Shown: positions 56,901 through 64,000 of the stretch, piece after piece | Layout of the letters: every line of letters begins with the position of its first letter | How positions within the stretch are numbered: the stretch's first letter is position 1 | Origin: Caulobacter sp. 32-67-35 | Lineage (GTDB): Bacteria; Pseudomonadota; Alphaproteobacteria; Caulobacterales; Caulobacteraceae | Assembly: GCA_002280875.1 (NCBI GenBank) | Contig: NCEV01000003.1 | Coordinates: forward strand, 62,001 to 126,000 | Direction: 5' to 3' | DNA: 64,000 nt | Position numbers and translations under genes: made by a program | The notes under the pieces: model-generated | The model's input: only the letters and a program-made list of their open reading frames with translations | The model's database searches: none | What the model was told of the DNA's origin: nothing

Positions 56901-59147
56901 GGTCAGGCCCTTGATTTGTGTCGCGCTCAGCGCCGCAGTCTGGGTTTCATTCAGGGCCGAAACCGCCGTCGCCGAAAGGGCGCCGACCTGCGCCGCGGTC
57001 AGGGCGCCAACCTGGGTGTCAGCCAGCTCGCCGATGTCGGCGGCCGAGAGACCCTTCAGCTGATTGACCGTCAGGCCCTTGATCTGGGTGGCGCTCAGAG
57101 CCGCCATCTGGGTGTCGGCGAGGGCCGAGACGTTGGTCGCGCTGAGCGAGCCGATCTGGGCCGGCGTCAGGGCGCCGACCTGGGTATCGGCCAGATAGCT
57201 GACATTGGTGGTCGTCAAGGCGGCCAGCTGGCCGGCCGTGAAGCCCTTGATCTGGGTGGTGCTCAGCGCCGCGAACTGGGTATCGGCCAGCAGTTTGACG
57301 TTGGTCGCGGACAGCGCGGCGATCTGCGAGGTGCTGATGCCGCCGATCTGGGTGGTCGACAGCTGCTGCAGGTTGGTGACCGACAGCGCGCCAATCTGGG
57401 CCGTGCTCAGGGCGCTGACCTGGGTCGACGACAGCTCGCCGATGTCGGCGACCGACAGGCCCTTCAGTTGGGTCGTGGTCAGGGCCTGGACCTGGCTGTT
57501 GCTGAGGGCGGCGATCTGGGTGTCGACCAGGGCCGAGATATTGGTCTCGGACATCGCCCTGAGCTGCTCGGCCGTCAGGGCGCCGATCTGGGTGGTCGAA
57601 AGCTCCCCGACGTCACCGGTGGACAGACCCTTGATCTGCACGGACGTCAGGCCCTTGACCTGCGTCACACTGAGCGCGGCCATCTGGGTCTGATCCAGCG
57701 CCGAGATGTTGGTGGCCGACAGGCTGGAAAGCTGCGCCGGAGTCAGGGCAGCCACCTGCGTGTCGGCCAGTTCGGCGATGTCGGCGGTCGTCAGTCCCTT
57801 CAGCTGGATCGGCGTCAGAGCCTTGATCTGCGTCGTGCTGAGCGCGGCGGTTTGGGTGGCGTTCAGGGTGGACACGCTCGTGGCGCTGAGCGACGAAACC
57901 TGGACCGGCGTCAGGGCCGCCACCTGCGTGTCGGCCAGCTCGGCGACATCGGCTGTGGTCAGGGCCGAAAGCTGCGAGGCCGTCAGGCCCTTGATCTGGG
58001 TCTCGTTGAAAGCCGCGACCTGGGTGTCGGCCAGGGCCGAGAAGTTCGTGGCGCCCAGAGCGCCGACCTGCGCGGCCGAAAGGGCGCTGACCTGGGTTTC
58101 CGAAAGGGCCTGCACCTTGGTGACGTCCAGCACCGCGACCTGGGCCGTCGTCATCGCGCCAACCTGGGTCTCGGAGAGCTCGCCGATGTCGGCGGCGCTG
58201 AGGCCCTTAACCTGGGTGACCGAGAGGCCCTTGATCTGGGTCGCCGTCAGGGCCGCAACCTGCGTATCGACCAGAGCCGACACATTGGTGGCGCTGAGCG
58301 CCGTCACCTGCACCGCCGTCAAGGCGCCAACCTGGGTGTCGAGCAGCTTGCCCATGTCGGCGGTCGTCAAGTCTTTCAGCTGAACCGTCGTCAGGCCCCT
58401 GACCTGGGTGACGCTGAGCGCCGCCACCTGGGTGTCGGCCATGGCCGACACCTGGGTCGCCGCCAGCGCGCCGATCTGCGCCGCCGACAACGCGCCGACC
58501 TGGGTGGTCGAAAGCTCGCCGATGTCGGCGGTCGTGAAGCCCTTCAGCTGCGTCGGCGTGAGGCTGCCGATCTGGGTGGTGGACAGCGCCGCCACCTGGG
58601 TGACGTCGAAGGACGAGACCTGGGCGCCCGACAGCGCGCCCAGCTGGGCGACCGAGAGAGCCTGCACCTGGGTATTGGCCAGTTCGCCAATGTCGGTGGT
58701 GGTCAGACCCTTCAGCTGGGTCGCCGTCATGCCCTTGATCTGGGTGGTCGAGAGCGCCGCCATCTGGGTGTCGACGAGACCCGAGAACTTGGTGGCCGAC
58801 AGCACGCTCACCTGCGTCGCGCTCAGCGCGCCGATATGGGAGGTGTCCAAGCCGGCCAGCTGAGTGGAGGTCAGGGCCGAAACCTGCTGGCCGCTGAGGG
58901 TGGTAAGCTGACTGACATCGAAGACCACGTTTGGCGCGAACTTCGGGATCTGGGTGGTGGTGAGGGCCTTGATCTGGGTCGCGCTGAGCGCCGCGACCTG
59001 GGTATCGGCCAGAACCTCAATGCCGCTGGCGTTGATGGCCCCGATCTGGGTGGAGCTGAGCGACTGGATCTCGGTGGTCGTCAGCGCCTGGATGGCGCTG
59101 GCGGGAAGGGCCGAGATTTGAGCGGCGGAGAGGCTCGAGATCGACAT
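50979..59147 (-). CDS. Giant octapeptide-repeat protein (about 340 octads)
   Basis: This 2722-residue protein consists almost wholly of one repeat, L-[S/T]-x-[T/A]-[Q/D/N]-[V/I/L]-x-[A/G]. Repeats start by residue 6 and run to the end (SDPQIVAYLGVS). There is no signal peptide, membrane helix or other domain; no Cys was seen and Trp is near absent. Octads group in blocks of seven with fixed roles (QIKG, QLKG, ADIGE, then five or so TQVxA types). Blocks combine as 7+7+7+10 = 31 octads, a 248-residue module. Residues about 1180-1480 are degenerate. Each octad carries an S/T-x-x-Q/D helix-capping box followed by I-x-x-L, so a solenoid of short helices is possible. Similar TQ-octad proteins occur in other proteobacteria; I know of no established function. 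GT41 and FkbM-GT genes follow. Confidence 0.9.
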   Translation of the reverse strand: MSISSLSAAQISALPASAIQALTTTEIQSLSSTQIGAINASGIEVLADTQVAALSATQIKALTTTQIPKFAPNVVFDVSQLTTLSGQQVSALTSTQLAGLDTSHIGALSATQVSVLSATKFSGLVDTQMAALSTTQIKGMTATQLKGLTTTDIGELANTQVQALSVAQLGALSGAQVSSFDVTQVAALSTTQIGSLTPTQLKGFTTADIGELSTTQVGALSAAQIGALAATQVSAMADTQVAALSVTQVRGLTTVQLKDLTTADMGKLLDTQVGALTAVQVTALSATNVSALVDTQVAALTATQIKGLSVTQVKGLSAADIGELSETQVGAMTTAQVAVLDVTKVQALSETQVSALSAAQVGALGATNFSALADTQVAAFNETQIKGLTASQLSALTTADVAELADTQVAALTPVQVSSLSATSVSTLNATQTAALSTTQIKALTPIQLKGLTTADIAELADTQVAALTPAQLSSLSATNISALDQTQMAALSVTQVKGLTSVQIKGLSTGDVGELSTTQIGALTAEQLRAMSETNISALVDTQIAALSNSQVQALTTTQLKGLSVADIGELSSTQVSALSTAQIGALSVTNLQQLSTTQIGGISTSQIAALSATNVKLLADTQFAALSTTQIKGFTAGQLAALTTTNVSYLADTQVGALTPAQIGSLSATNVSALADTQMAALSATQIKGLTVNQLKGLSAADIGELADTQVGALTAAQVGALSATAVSALNETQTAALSATQIKGLTPTQLKGLSTADMGELVDTQIQALTVAQLGSLTATNISALNETQTQALTATQIKGLTTTQLKGLSTADIAELTADQIGAMTPSQTAALGVTNLQALTTTQIGAMSASQIGAMGATAFLALADTQIAVLNATQIKGLTTSQLSALTAGDILEFADTQVAALAATQISALSATGVSALNEDQTAALTTTQIKALTATQLKGLSPADIGDLADTQIAALTPTQLSSLSATGISALNETQTAALSATQIKGLTATQIKGLSTADIGELLDTQVAALTTEQLKALSETNISALSQTQVSALTGTQVAALTATQLKGLSTADIDELSSTQIGQLGAAQISALSVTNLQQLSPTQIGGLTATQIGAISATNLIELNSFQLAALSESQIKGLNVSQIKALGVDEIVALADTQIGALTATQISALTTTALNNMSGDHFAALSTTQVKALTTTQVAGFNSWAVGSLLDTQVATLSATQVAALSTTSVNDILYNDTQVAALTTTQVKALTATQVGSITGGIQGLDTTQLGALTATQMSSLTGNGVSAMTDTQAATLTTTQIGALKTAAFEALLGAHSDAIQTTQIAGFTTSQIAGLPSGMAVGTLDETQFGAFSASQIGALKITDIQGLSDADIGVLSTTQIKGFTASQMAAMHPGVTDALVATQIEALTTSQVAALNATSFKYLDETQTAGFTTTQMKALTTTQLKMLDGGEYADFNVTQLGSLSAAQVGSLQASYLASLDEPQLQAFSATQVKGLTATQLKGLSETDVSQLSTTQIGALSSEQLKAFADTAISALTQTQVGALSNSQVQSLTTTQLKGLSTDDITELSATQVGALASAQVAALSITNLQQLSETQIGGLSATQISALAATSITQLADTQLAALSTTQIKGLTVAQLSKLTADNIADLADTQVAALSAAQLGALSATGFSALADTQVAALSTTQIKGVTATQLKALTTADIGELVDTQVAALSTVQLSALSATNISALNETQTAALSTTQIKGLTATQLKGLSTADMAELTTTQVAAMSAEQLKALSETNVSALSETQVGALSNAQVQALSTTQLKGLSVADIGELSATQVGALSAAQVGALSVTNLQALTETQIGGLTATQIGALSVTNVTQLADTQFAALSTTQIKGLTTAQVARLTADNVGDLADTQIGALSAAQIGALSATNVSALADTQVAALSATQIKGLTATQLKGLSAADIGELADTQIAALTAIQLGALSTTGVSALADTQMAALSATQIKGLTTTQLGGLSTADIGELLDTQVAALAASQLAALSATNISALNETQVAAISTTQIRALTATQLRGLSPADIGELSATQIGALTTSQITALDTTNLQALSETQVGALSAAQISVLTSTGISALADTQIAVLNATQIKGFNASQLKALTTADIGELADTQIAALTPTQLTSLTATNISALDDTQVAALSTTQIKALTATQLKGLNTADMAQFSETQIGALTAEQLKALSETNVSALVDTQVAALSNTQVQALTATQLKGLSTADVGELLATQIGALTAAQIGAFTSTNVQQLSTTQVEALSATQIAGLTTTNVKALFDTQIDVLTATQVKGLTALQVGALTVDQAAGLVDTQIAALTPTQVAALGSNIRTFDATQFGALSETQVKAITTTQLKAMDDLDIGSDFTTTQIAALSAAQVGAFNPSVLPGMTETQVATLSTTQVKGLTASQITALTTTQVGALADTQLAALSILQLAALNATNLSALDETQMAGISATQIKGLTNTQLKGLSTTDIAELSATQVSALTTGQITAFATTALQALSTTQVAALSTAQLGALTATSFSALADTQVAALSTTQIKGLTTAQLGGLTTTDIGELLDTQVAALTTSQLAALSPTNISALVDTQVAALSTTQVKGLTVNQIKGLSTTDIGELFDTQIAALTTSQIAALSATVIGGLTETQVGSLQGTQIASLTVSQLDNLTTTSISALTATQAAALTTTQVQSLSDPQIVAYLGVS

Positions 59148-59258
59148 TCAGCTGTCCTGGCCGGGGGCCGCGCGGGGCGCGCGCACTCTAACACTTTGTG
59201 GGATTGGAGCCTGGGTACGCGGGCGCCGACTCGAACCTGTTACGGTTGAGTTCCGGTA

Positions 59259-59286
59259 ACCTTATTTTCTTTCCAAGAGGTTTCAA
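59259..59286 (-). promoter_or_regulatory. Candidate promoter of the octad-repeat gene
   Basis: On the minus strand TTGAAA (59281-59286) and TAAGGT (59259-59264) are spaced by 16 bases, in a locally AT-rich stretch about 110 bases before the start codon. It is a weak sigma-70-like match. Confidence 0.25.
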
Positions 59287-59675
59287 CGGGACATGCCGAC
59301 GCAGTCTCCGTTAACCGTGACTTGTCTGGTCAGAAGAACGAGGTGATGAGGCCGAGCCCACACAAACGCCTTTAATATCAAGGCTTGGCTGTGCAAATGC
59401 AGGGGCCTTCGGGTCTTGCGGGCGGCCCAGACGCATGTGTCACGGAAGTGTAGTTCTTACTGCCAGGCGCCCAAGATGAAGCAACTTCCAGACCTGGAGA
59501 GCACTTGGTGATTCGCCCGATCTTAATGAACGGACCAATTCACACCTAAAATGGCGGCTGAAACGCCGCTTGGAATGTCGCCGGCGATGGCGGGCTCGCG
59601 CGATGCTCTCACTGCGGCTGGCCTGAAGGCTCCGATGGAAACGACGGCTCCGCGACTGGCAGTGTTCGAGCGGAT
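59287..59675. other. Intergenic stretch without a recognisable gene
   Basis: This stretch is lower in GC than its neighbours. It has stop codons in all frames, no long hairpin, no member of the palindrome families and no tRNA. It separates the octad-repeat gene from the GH3 gene upstream of it on the same strand, so those two are probably transcribed separately. Confidence 0.5.
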
Positions 59676-61970
59676 CTAGGCCTTCAGCAGCTCGAAACTA
59701 CCCGCCAGCCCGTCGACCGACGAGTTGGCCACCCAGACATCGAACAAGCCCGACTCCACGACCCAGCGATCCCCCTCGCCGACGAACATCAGGTGCTCGC
59801 GCTTCAGCTCGAATTTCACCTCGCGGCTGGCGCCGGGGGCCAGGGACACGCGCTGAAAGCCCTTGAGCTCGCGCGCCGGCCGGGTGCGGCTGGCGACGCG
59901 GTCGCGGATATAGAGCTGCACCACGTGCTCGCCCTGCACGGCGCCGGTATTGGTCAGCCTGGCCGCGATGTGAAGCGTATCGCCCCAGGCCAGCTGCGGC
60001 GTGCTGAGCTTCAGGTCGCTCAGCGCGAAGGTCGTGTAGCCCAGGCCGAAGCCGAACGGATACAGGGCCTCGTTGCGGATCGAGCGCCAGCGAGCCTTGT
60101 ATTCCTGGGCGTTCGGATCGACCGGCGCGGGCCGACCCGTAGTGCGGCCATTGTAGAAGAACGGCTCCTGGCCGCTCTCCAGCGGGAAGCTGACCGGCAG
60201 ACGGGCGGAGGGATTGACCGCGCCGAACAGCACGTCGGCGACAGCATTGCCCATCTCACTGCCCAGGAACCATGTGGCCAGGATGGCGCGGGCGTCGCGC
60301 ACCACGCCTTCCAGGGCGATGGCGCGGCCGTGGCGTAGCAGCACGACGACAGGCTTGCCGGTGGCGGCAATAGCCTCGGCCAGGCGCTGCTGAACGGGCG
60401 GGATGCGGATATCGGTGCGGGACTTGGCCTCGCCGGTCATGTCCTGGCTTTCGCCGATCGCCAGCAGCACAACGTCGGCCGCCTGGGCCGCGGCGACGGC
60501 GCGCTCGAAGCCGCCGGCCAGGGTAGTCTCGACCTCGCAGCCGCGCTCGACGATCAGGCTGGCCGGATCGGTCATGGCGGCGCGCAGGCCGGTGGCCAGA
60601 TCCACGTTCAGGCTCTTGTCGCCAAAGAAGGCCCACGGTCCGACGACATTGTCGCGATCCTCGGCGAACGGACCAATCAGGGCCAGGCGCTGACCGGCGC
60701 GCGGCAGGGGCAGGATGCCGCCCTCGTTGCGCAGCAGCACAATCGAGCGGCCGCCAGCCTCGCGGCTCAGTTGCTTGAGAGCCGGTGTCGCCGTGCGCAT
60801 CGCCTCGACCTTGGCGTTGATCGAGCGATAGGGATTGTCGAACAGCCCCAGCGCTTCCTTCAGGGCCAGCACCCGGCGCACCGAGGCGTCCACCACCGCC
60901 ATCGGAACCTCGCCCGAAGCGGTCAGCTCCGGCAGGAAGCGCAGATAGAGACCGCTCTGCATGCTGATATCGACGCCCGCCAGGATCGCCAGGCGCGCCG
61001 CGTCGCGATCATCGGCGGCGAAGCCGTGGGCCACCAATTCCTGGTCGGCGGTGTAGTCGGAGATCACCACCCCCTTGAAGCCCCACTCGCCGCGCAGGAT
61101 GTCGGTCATCAGGCGCTTGTTGCCCGTCGAGGGCACGCCATTGATATCGTTGAAGGCCGACATTGTGGTCAGAGCCCCGGCCGCAAAGGCGGCCTGGAAC
61201 GGCGGCAGATGCACCTCGCGCAGGGTGGCCTCCGACAGTTCGACGGCGTTGTAGTCCAGGCCCGCCGTCACCGCGCCATAGGCGGCGAAGTGCTTGGGCG
61301 TGGCCAGCATGCTATCCTCGGCCTTCAGGTCCTTGCCCTGGAAACCGCGCACCCGGGCCTCGGCCAGGACCTGGCCCAGATAGACATCCTCACCCGCGCC
61401 CTCTGCTACCCGGCCCCAGCGCTGGTCGCGGGCTACGTCCACCATGGGGGCGAAGGTCCAGTGCAGGCCGGACGCGCTGGCCTCCGACGCGGCGGCCCGC
61501 GCGGTGCGCTCGCACAGATGCGGGTCAAAACTGCCGGACTCGGCCAGCGGGATCGGGAACACCGTGCGGAAGCCGTGGATCACGTCGGCAGCGAACAGCA
61601 GCGGAATCTTCAGCCGCGAGCCTTCGACAGCGGCCTTCTGGGCGTCGAGCGCGCCTTGCGTGCCCAGGCCGTTCATCAGAGTACCGATACGCCCGGCGCG
61701 GGTCTCGGCCAGCAGGGTCTGGGCGTTGCGGATATTGACCTGCGGATTGATGTCGCCGATCGGCGGGCGGATCATGTCGGCGAAGCACGACAGCTGGCCG
61801 GCCTTCTCCTCGATGGTCATGCGGGCGAGAAGCGCCTCGATCCGGTCGGACGCCCGGCTGGCCGCGCGGGCCGGGGCCGTGACGGAGAACCCGGCGAGGG
61901 CTACGGCCCCGGCGAGCATGGACCGCCGGCTCGGCCCGAACCGGCCGCCTTCACTCGCCTTCGACACCAT
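59676..61970 (-). CDS. GH3 beta-glucosidase-like hydrolase, Tat-exported
   Basis: This gene encodes a 764-residue protein. A Tat-type signal (RFGPSRRSMLAGAVALAGFSVTAPARA) directs it to the periplasm. The GH3 N-terminal barrel has EEKAGQLSCF, HWTFAPMVDVARDQRWGRVAEGAGEDVYLG, KHFAAYGA and the nucleophile Asp305 in VISDYTA. The alpha/beta sandwich and the C-terminal fibronectin-III-like domain (GEHVVQLYIRDRVASRTRPARELKGFQRV) complete the BglX layout. It cleaves beta-linked oligosaccharides; exact sugar unknown. It is followed by transporter genes on the same strand upstream. Confidence 0.92.
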   Translation of the reverse strand: MVSKASEGGRFGPSRRSMLAGAVALAGFSVTAPARAASRASDRIEALLARMTIEEKAGQLSCFADMIRPPIGDINPQVNIRNAQTLLAETRAGRIGTLMNGLGTQGALDAQKAAVEGSRLKIPLLFAADVIHGFRTVFPIPLAESGSFDPHLCERTARAAASEASASGLHWTFAPMVDVARDQRWGRVAEGAGEDVYLGQVLAEARVRGFQGKDLKAEDSMLATPKHFAAYGAVTAGLDYNAVELSEATLREVHLPPFQAAFAAGALTTMSAFNDINGVPSTGNKRLMTDILRGEWGFKGVVISDYTADQELVAHGFAADDRDAARLAILAGVDISMQSGLYLRFLPELTASGEVPMAVVDASVRRVLALKEALGLFDNPYRSINAKVEAMRTATPALKQLSREAGGRSIVLLRNEGGILPLPRAGQRLALIGPFAEDRDNVVGPWAFFGDKSLNVDLATGLRAAMTDPASLIVERGCEVETTLAGGFERAVAAAQAADVVLLAIGESQDMTGEAKSRTDIRIPPVQQRLAEAIAATGKPVVVLLRHGRAIALEGVVRDARAILATWFLGSEMGNAVADVLFGAVNPSARLPVSFPLESGQEPFFYNGRTTGRPAPVDPNAQEYKARWRSIRNEALYPFGFGLGYTTFALSDLKLSTPQLAWGDTLHIAARLTNTGAVQGEHVVQLYIRDRVASRTRPARELKGFQRVSLAPGASREVKFELKREHLMFVGEGDRWVVESGLFDVWVANSSVDGLAGSFELLKA

Positions 61971-62037
61971 CGATTCCCTTTGTGCGCCTCAAGCCGGCAA
62001 CCTCGCCGCTAAAGGCAAAAGGCGCAACCGCGCTCGC

Positions 62038-63250
62038 CTATTCGGCGGCCTGGATCGCCGGGTCGGCGGGCGTGCGGCCGGCGTTGTAGACCTCAAGGTC
62101 AAGAATGCCCTCGCGCTTGGCGACGATGGTCGGCACCAGAGCCTGGCCCGCGACGTTGACGGCCGTGCGGCCCATGTCGAGGATCGGGTCGATGGCTAGC
62201 AGGAGACCCACACCCTCCAGCGGCAGGCCTAGCGTCGACAGGGTCAGGGTCAGCATCACGGTCGCGCCGGTGAGGCCCGCCGTGGCGGCCGAGCCGATCA
62301 CCGACACGAAGACGATCAGGAAATAGTCCGATAGGCCCAGCTGCAGGCCAAAGAATTGGGCCACGAAGATCGCCGAGATGGCCGGATAGATGGCCGCGCA
62401 GCCATCCATCTTGGTGGTCGCGCCCAGCGGCACGGCAAAAGCCGAATAGGCGCGCGGCACGCCCAGGCTCTGCTCGGTCACACAGAACCAGGCCCAGGCC
62501 GACATAGATCGCGCCGGTAAAGGCCCCCAGCTGGCCCAGCGTGGTCCAGCCATACTGCGCCACGGCGTTGCCCAGCAGGCCGATGGTGCCGATCGGCGTC
62601 AGGCGGATCACCCACGATAGTACCTTGCGCACGACAACCAACGCCGAGGCGTTGAAGGCCAGGAAGCCCTTGCCCGCCTCGCCGGCCTTCAGGGCCGCGA
62701 CGCCGGTGATGAGCGAGATCACCAGGATCTGCAGCACGTTGAACGACAGCGATGTCTTGGCGACGCCGGCGTCATTGACCGTGGTCGAGGCGGTGAGGCC
62801 CAGCACGTTGGCGGGCACGAGGCCTGTCAGGAAGTCGAGCCACGATCCGCTGGTCTTCGGCGCCTGGGCCTGCGCGGCGGCGACCGTGGTGTGCAGGCCC
62901 GGCTGCAGGATCAGGCCCAGGGCGATGCCGATCAGCACGGCGATCAGCGCCGTGACGGCGAACCAGAACAGGGTGCGCCAGACCAGCCGCGCGGCGTTCT
63001 GAAGTTCCGCCAGATTGGCGATGCTGGCGACGATGGCGGTGAACACCAGCGGCGGCACCAGCACGCGCAGCAGTTGAACGAAGATCGAACCGATCTGGCG
63101 CAGGGTCTCGGCCAGGGCAAAGCCCGCCTCGCCTTTCGCCGGACCCAGTTCGCGGGCCAGCAGGCCAAGGCCCAGGCCGATGACCATGGCGATCAGCACC
63201 TGGAAGCCGAAGCCGCTTATGAAGCGGGACTTGGAAGTGGCGACGGCCAT
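62038..63250 (-). pseudogene. Dicarboxylate/amino acid:cation symporter (DAACS), disrupted by deletion
   Basis: The N-terminal piece (from ATG 63250) has the helices of a DAACS sodium or proton symporter (GFQVLIAMVIGLGLGLL, FVQLLRVLVPPLVFTAIVASIANL, RLTPIGTIGLLGNAV) to GAIYVGLGLVL near 62490. Reading then passes directly to VTEQSLGVPRAYSAFAVPLGATTKMDG in another frame. The usual segment between, roughly 40 residues with the first re-entrant loop (typically AFVSRSS), is missing. The C-terminal piece (KMDG metal and substrate motif, helices 7-8) is otherwise intact to the stop at 62038. The gene cannot encode a full transporter as written. An assembly error is the alternative. Confidence 0.8.
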
Positions 63251-63380
63251 GATCGATCCTGAAACCTAAGTCGAGCGACTAATGTCGTGCGGATAGGTGG
63301 GATTATCCAGCATGGTTTTTCGAAGATCGGCTTTAGGAAAGCTGGGGCATGCATCGAGATCGTGGCGCCCTCTGAACGCC

Positions 63381-63417
63381 AAAACGCCCGCCGACGCTGA
63401 AGGGCGTCGACGGGCGT
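63381..63417 (-). terminator. Rho-independent terminator of the MFS gene
   Basis: ACGCCCG pairs with CGGGCGT, and CGACGC with GCGTCG, around a TGAAGG-type loop. On the minus strand the stem is followed by TTTT. It lies 18 bases past the MFS gene stop. Confidence 0.8.
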
Positions 63418-63434
63418 CGTTGGATTTGGCGGTG

Positions 63435-64000
63435 TTAGTGGCCGCCGACCACTTCCTCGGCGATCTCGTGCACTGGCGCCTTCTTGGCGACAATGGCGAA
63501 CCAGAGGACGTAGACGTAGCAGACGAGGGGCGCGGCGAAGGCCAAGGCCCTCGACCCGGTCGCCTGCTCGATGGACGCGAAGATCAGCGGCAGGACCGCG
63601 CCGCCCACAATGGCCATGCACAGCAGACCCGAGGTCGCCGAGGTCGGCGCCGAGGACCGTTGCAGGGTCAGGGTGAAGATGGTCGGGAACATGATCGAGT
63701 TGAACAGGCCGATCAGCAGGGCCGCGAAGGCCGGGATCAGACCGCTGGTCAGCGGCGCCTGGGCCAGGAAAAGGTTCAGCACGCCGGTGTGGGCGGTCGG
63801 GATCATGTCCTTGGTAAAGATCACGACCAGACACAGGGCGATGGCGCCCACAGCGACCAGACCCAGCAGGACATAGTCCTTGACCGCCTTCAGCAGCGCC
63901 GAGCCGGCGAAACGGCCGATCATCGCGAACACCATGTAGAAGGTGGTCAGCTTGCCGGCCTGCTCGGCCGAGATGTTCAGAATGTTGGTCTGCTCCAGGA
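63435..64000 (-). CDS. MFS sugar transporter, FucP/GluP type (N terminus beyond the window)
   Basis: The last ~188 residues of a major-facilitator transporter are visible, with the frame open to the window edge (LEQTNILNISAEQAGKLTTFYM). FYMVFAMIGRFAGSALL, LLIGLFNSIMFPTIFTLTLQ, SGLLCMAIVGGAVLPLIFASI and LVCYVYVLWFA match the fucose or glucose/galactose:proton symporter group (FucP/GluP). It would import monosaccharides from the periplasm, fitting the nearby GH3, GH2 and GH53 enzymes. Confidence 0.88.
   Translation of the reverse strand, partial: LEQTNILNISAEQAGKLTTFYMVFAMIGRFAGSALLKAVKDYVLLGLVAVGAIALCLVVIFTKDMIPTAHTGVLNLFLAQAPLTSGLIPAFAALLIGLFNSIMFPTIFTLTLQRSSAPTSATSGLLCMAIVGGAVLPLIFASIEQATGSRALAFAAPLVCYVYVLWFAIVAKKAPVHEIAEEVVGGH

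Noticed and set aside
50979..59147. CRISPR-like or satellite array
   Set aside because: The regular 24-nt spacing comes from a coding octapeptide with synonymous variation. There are no identical repeats separated by unique spacers.
51205..59249. Very long plus-strand ORFs (up to about 920 codons) antisense to the octad-repeat gene, with their own repeats
   Set aside because: The periodic 24-nt unit keeps several frames open at once. The antisense products have no sensible composition or start signal, and the minus-strand frame alone shows a conserved octad pattern. They are shadows.
59205..59255. tRNA-like T-loop (GGTTCGAGTC on the minus strand)
   Set aside because: The supposed T-stem does not pair, and no acceptor, D or anticodon arm can be drawn around it.

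Overview
The window looks like chromosomal DNA of an alphaproteobacterium close to Caulobacter. The evidence is high GC with GC-rich third positions, the recA-alaS-icd neighbourhood, a LexA site of the alphaproteobacterial GTTC-N7-GTTC type, an HWE histidine kinase, a TonB-dependent receptor that heads a polysaccharide locus, and many dispersed GC-rich palindromes. The genus is an inference from gene content; no search was run.

Layout. 1-8 kb: an edge-truncated ORF, a small lipoprotein, a formaldehyde-detoxification pair (intact fghA, adhC broken by an internal deletion), a DUF1254/DUF1214 protein, an HWE kinase with an ethylene-receptor-like membrane domain, a cupin_8 protein, trmJ and a class A beta-lactamase. 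8-16 kb: a hybrid sensor kinase, icd, and a large single-chain MmeI-like (type IIL) restriction-methylation protein whose specificity region is compositionally distinct. 16-24 kb: small membrane and unknown proteins, alaS and recA, bracketed by two inverted copies of a conserved ~350-bp non-coding repeat. 24-37 kb: an EAL protein whose Shine-Dalgarno lies in a hairpin, a DUF885 protein, ilvE, a tightly overlapping sulfate-assimilation operon (cobA-DUF2849-cysI-DUF934-cysH) with a divergent LysR gene, a chorismate mutase-like protein, AIM24, an HPt protein and tRNA-Lys(CTT). 37-46 kb: an acyl-CoA dehydrogenase/MaoC pair, then a galactan locus (GH2, TonB receptor, GH53). 46-59 kb: the most unusual part. 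59-64 kb: a GH3 glycosidase, a broken dicarboxylate symporter and an edge-truncated sugar MFS transporter.

The region 46.5-59.1 kb holds three genes in one direction. They encode a 2722-residue protein made almost wholly of octapeptide repeats, a TPR-GT41 (O-GlcNAc transferase/SPINDLY-type) glycosyltransferase, and a FkbM methyltransferase/TPR/DxD-glycosyltransferase fusion. The repeats are nested: 8 residues, then blocks of seven octads (56 residues), then a 31-octad module (248 residues, 744 nt) whose marker residues recur at exactly 744-nt intervals. I infer that the two downstream enzymes glycosylate the Ser/Thr-rich repeat protein. This is the best candidate here for an undescribed system.

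The galactan genes work together as outer-membrane uptake (TonB receptor), endo-cleavage (GH53) and galactoside hydrolysis (GH2). The receptor and the GH53 gene share a 17-bp upstream motif, and a strong terminator separates the receptor from GH2. Two genes (adhC and the symporter) carry internal deletions that remove conserved segments and shift the frame; these are either real pseudogenes or assembly errors.
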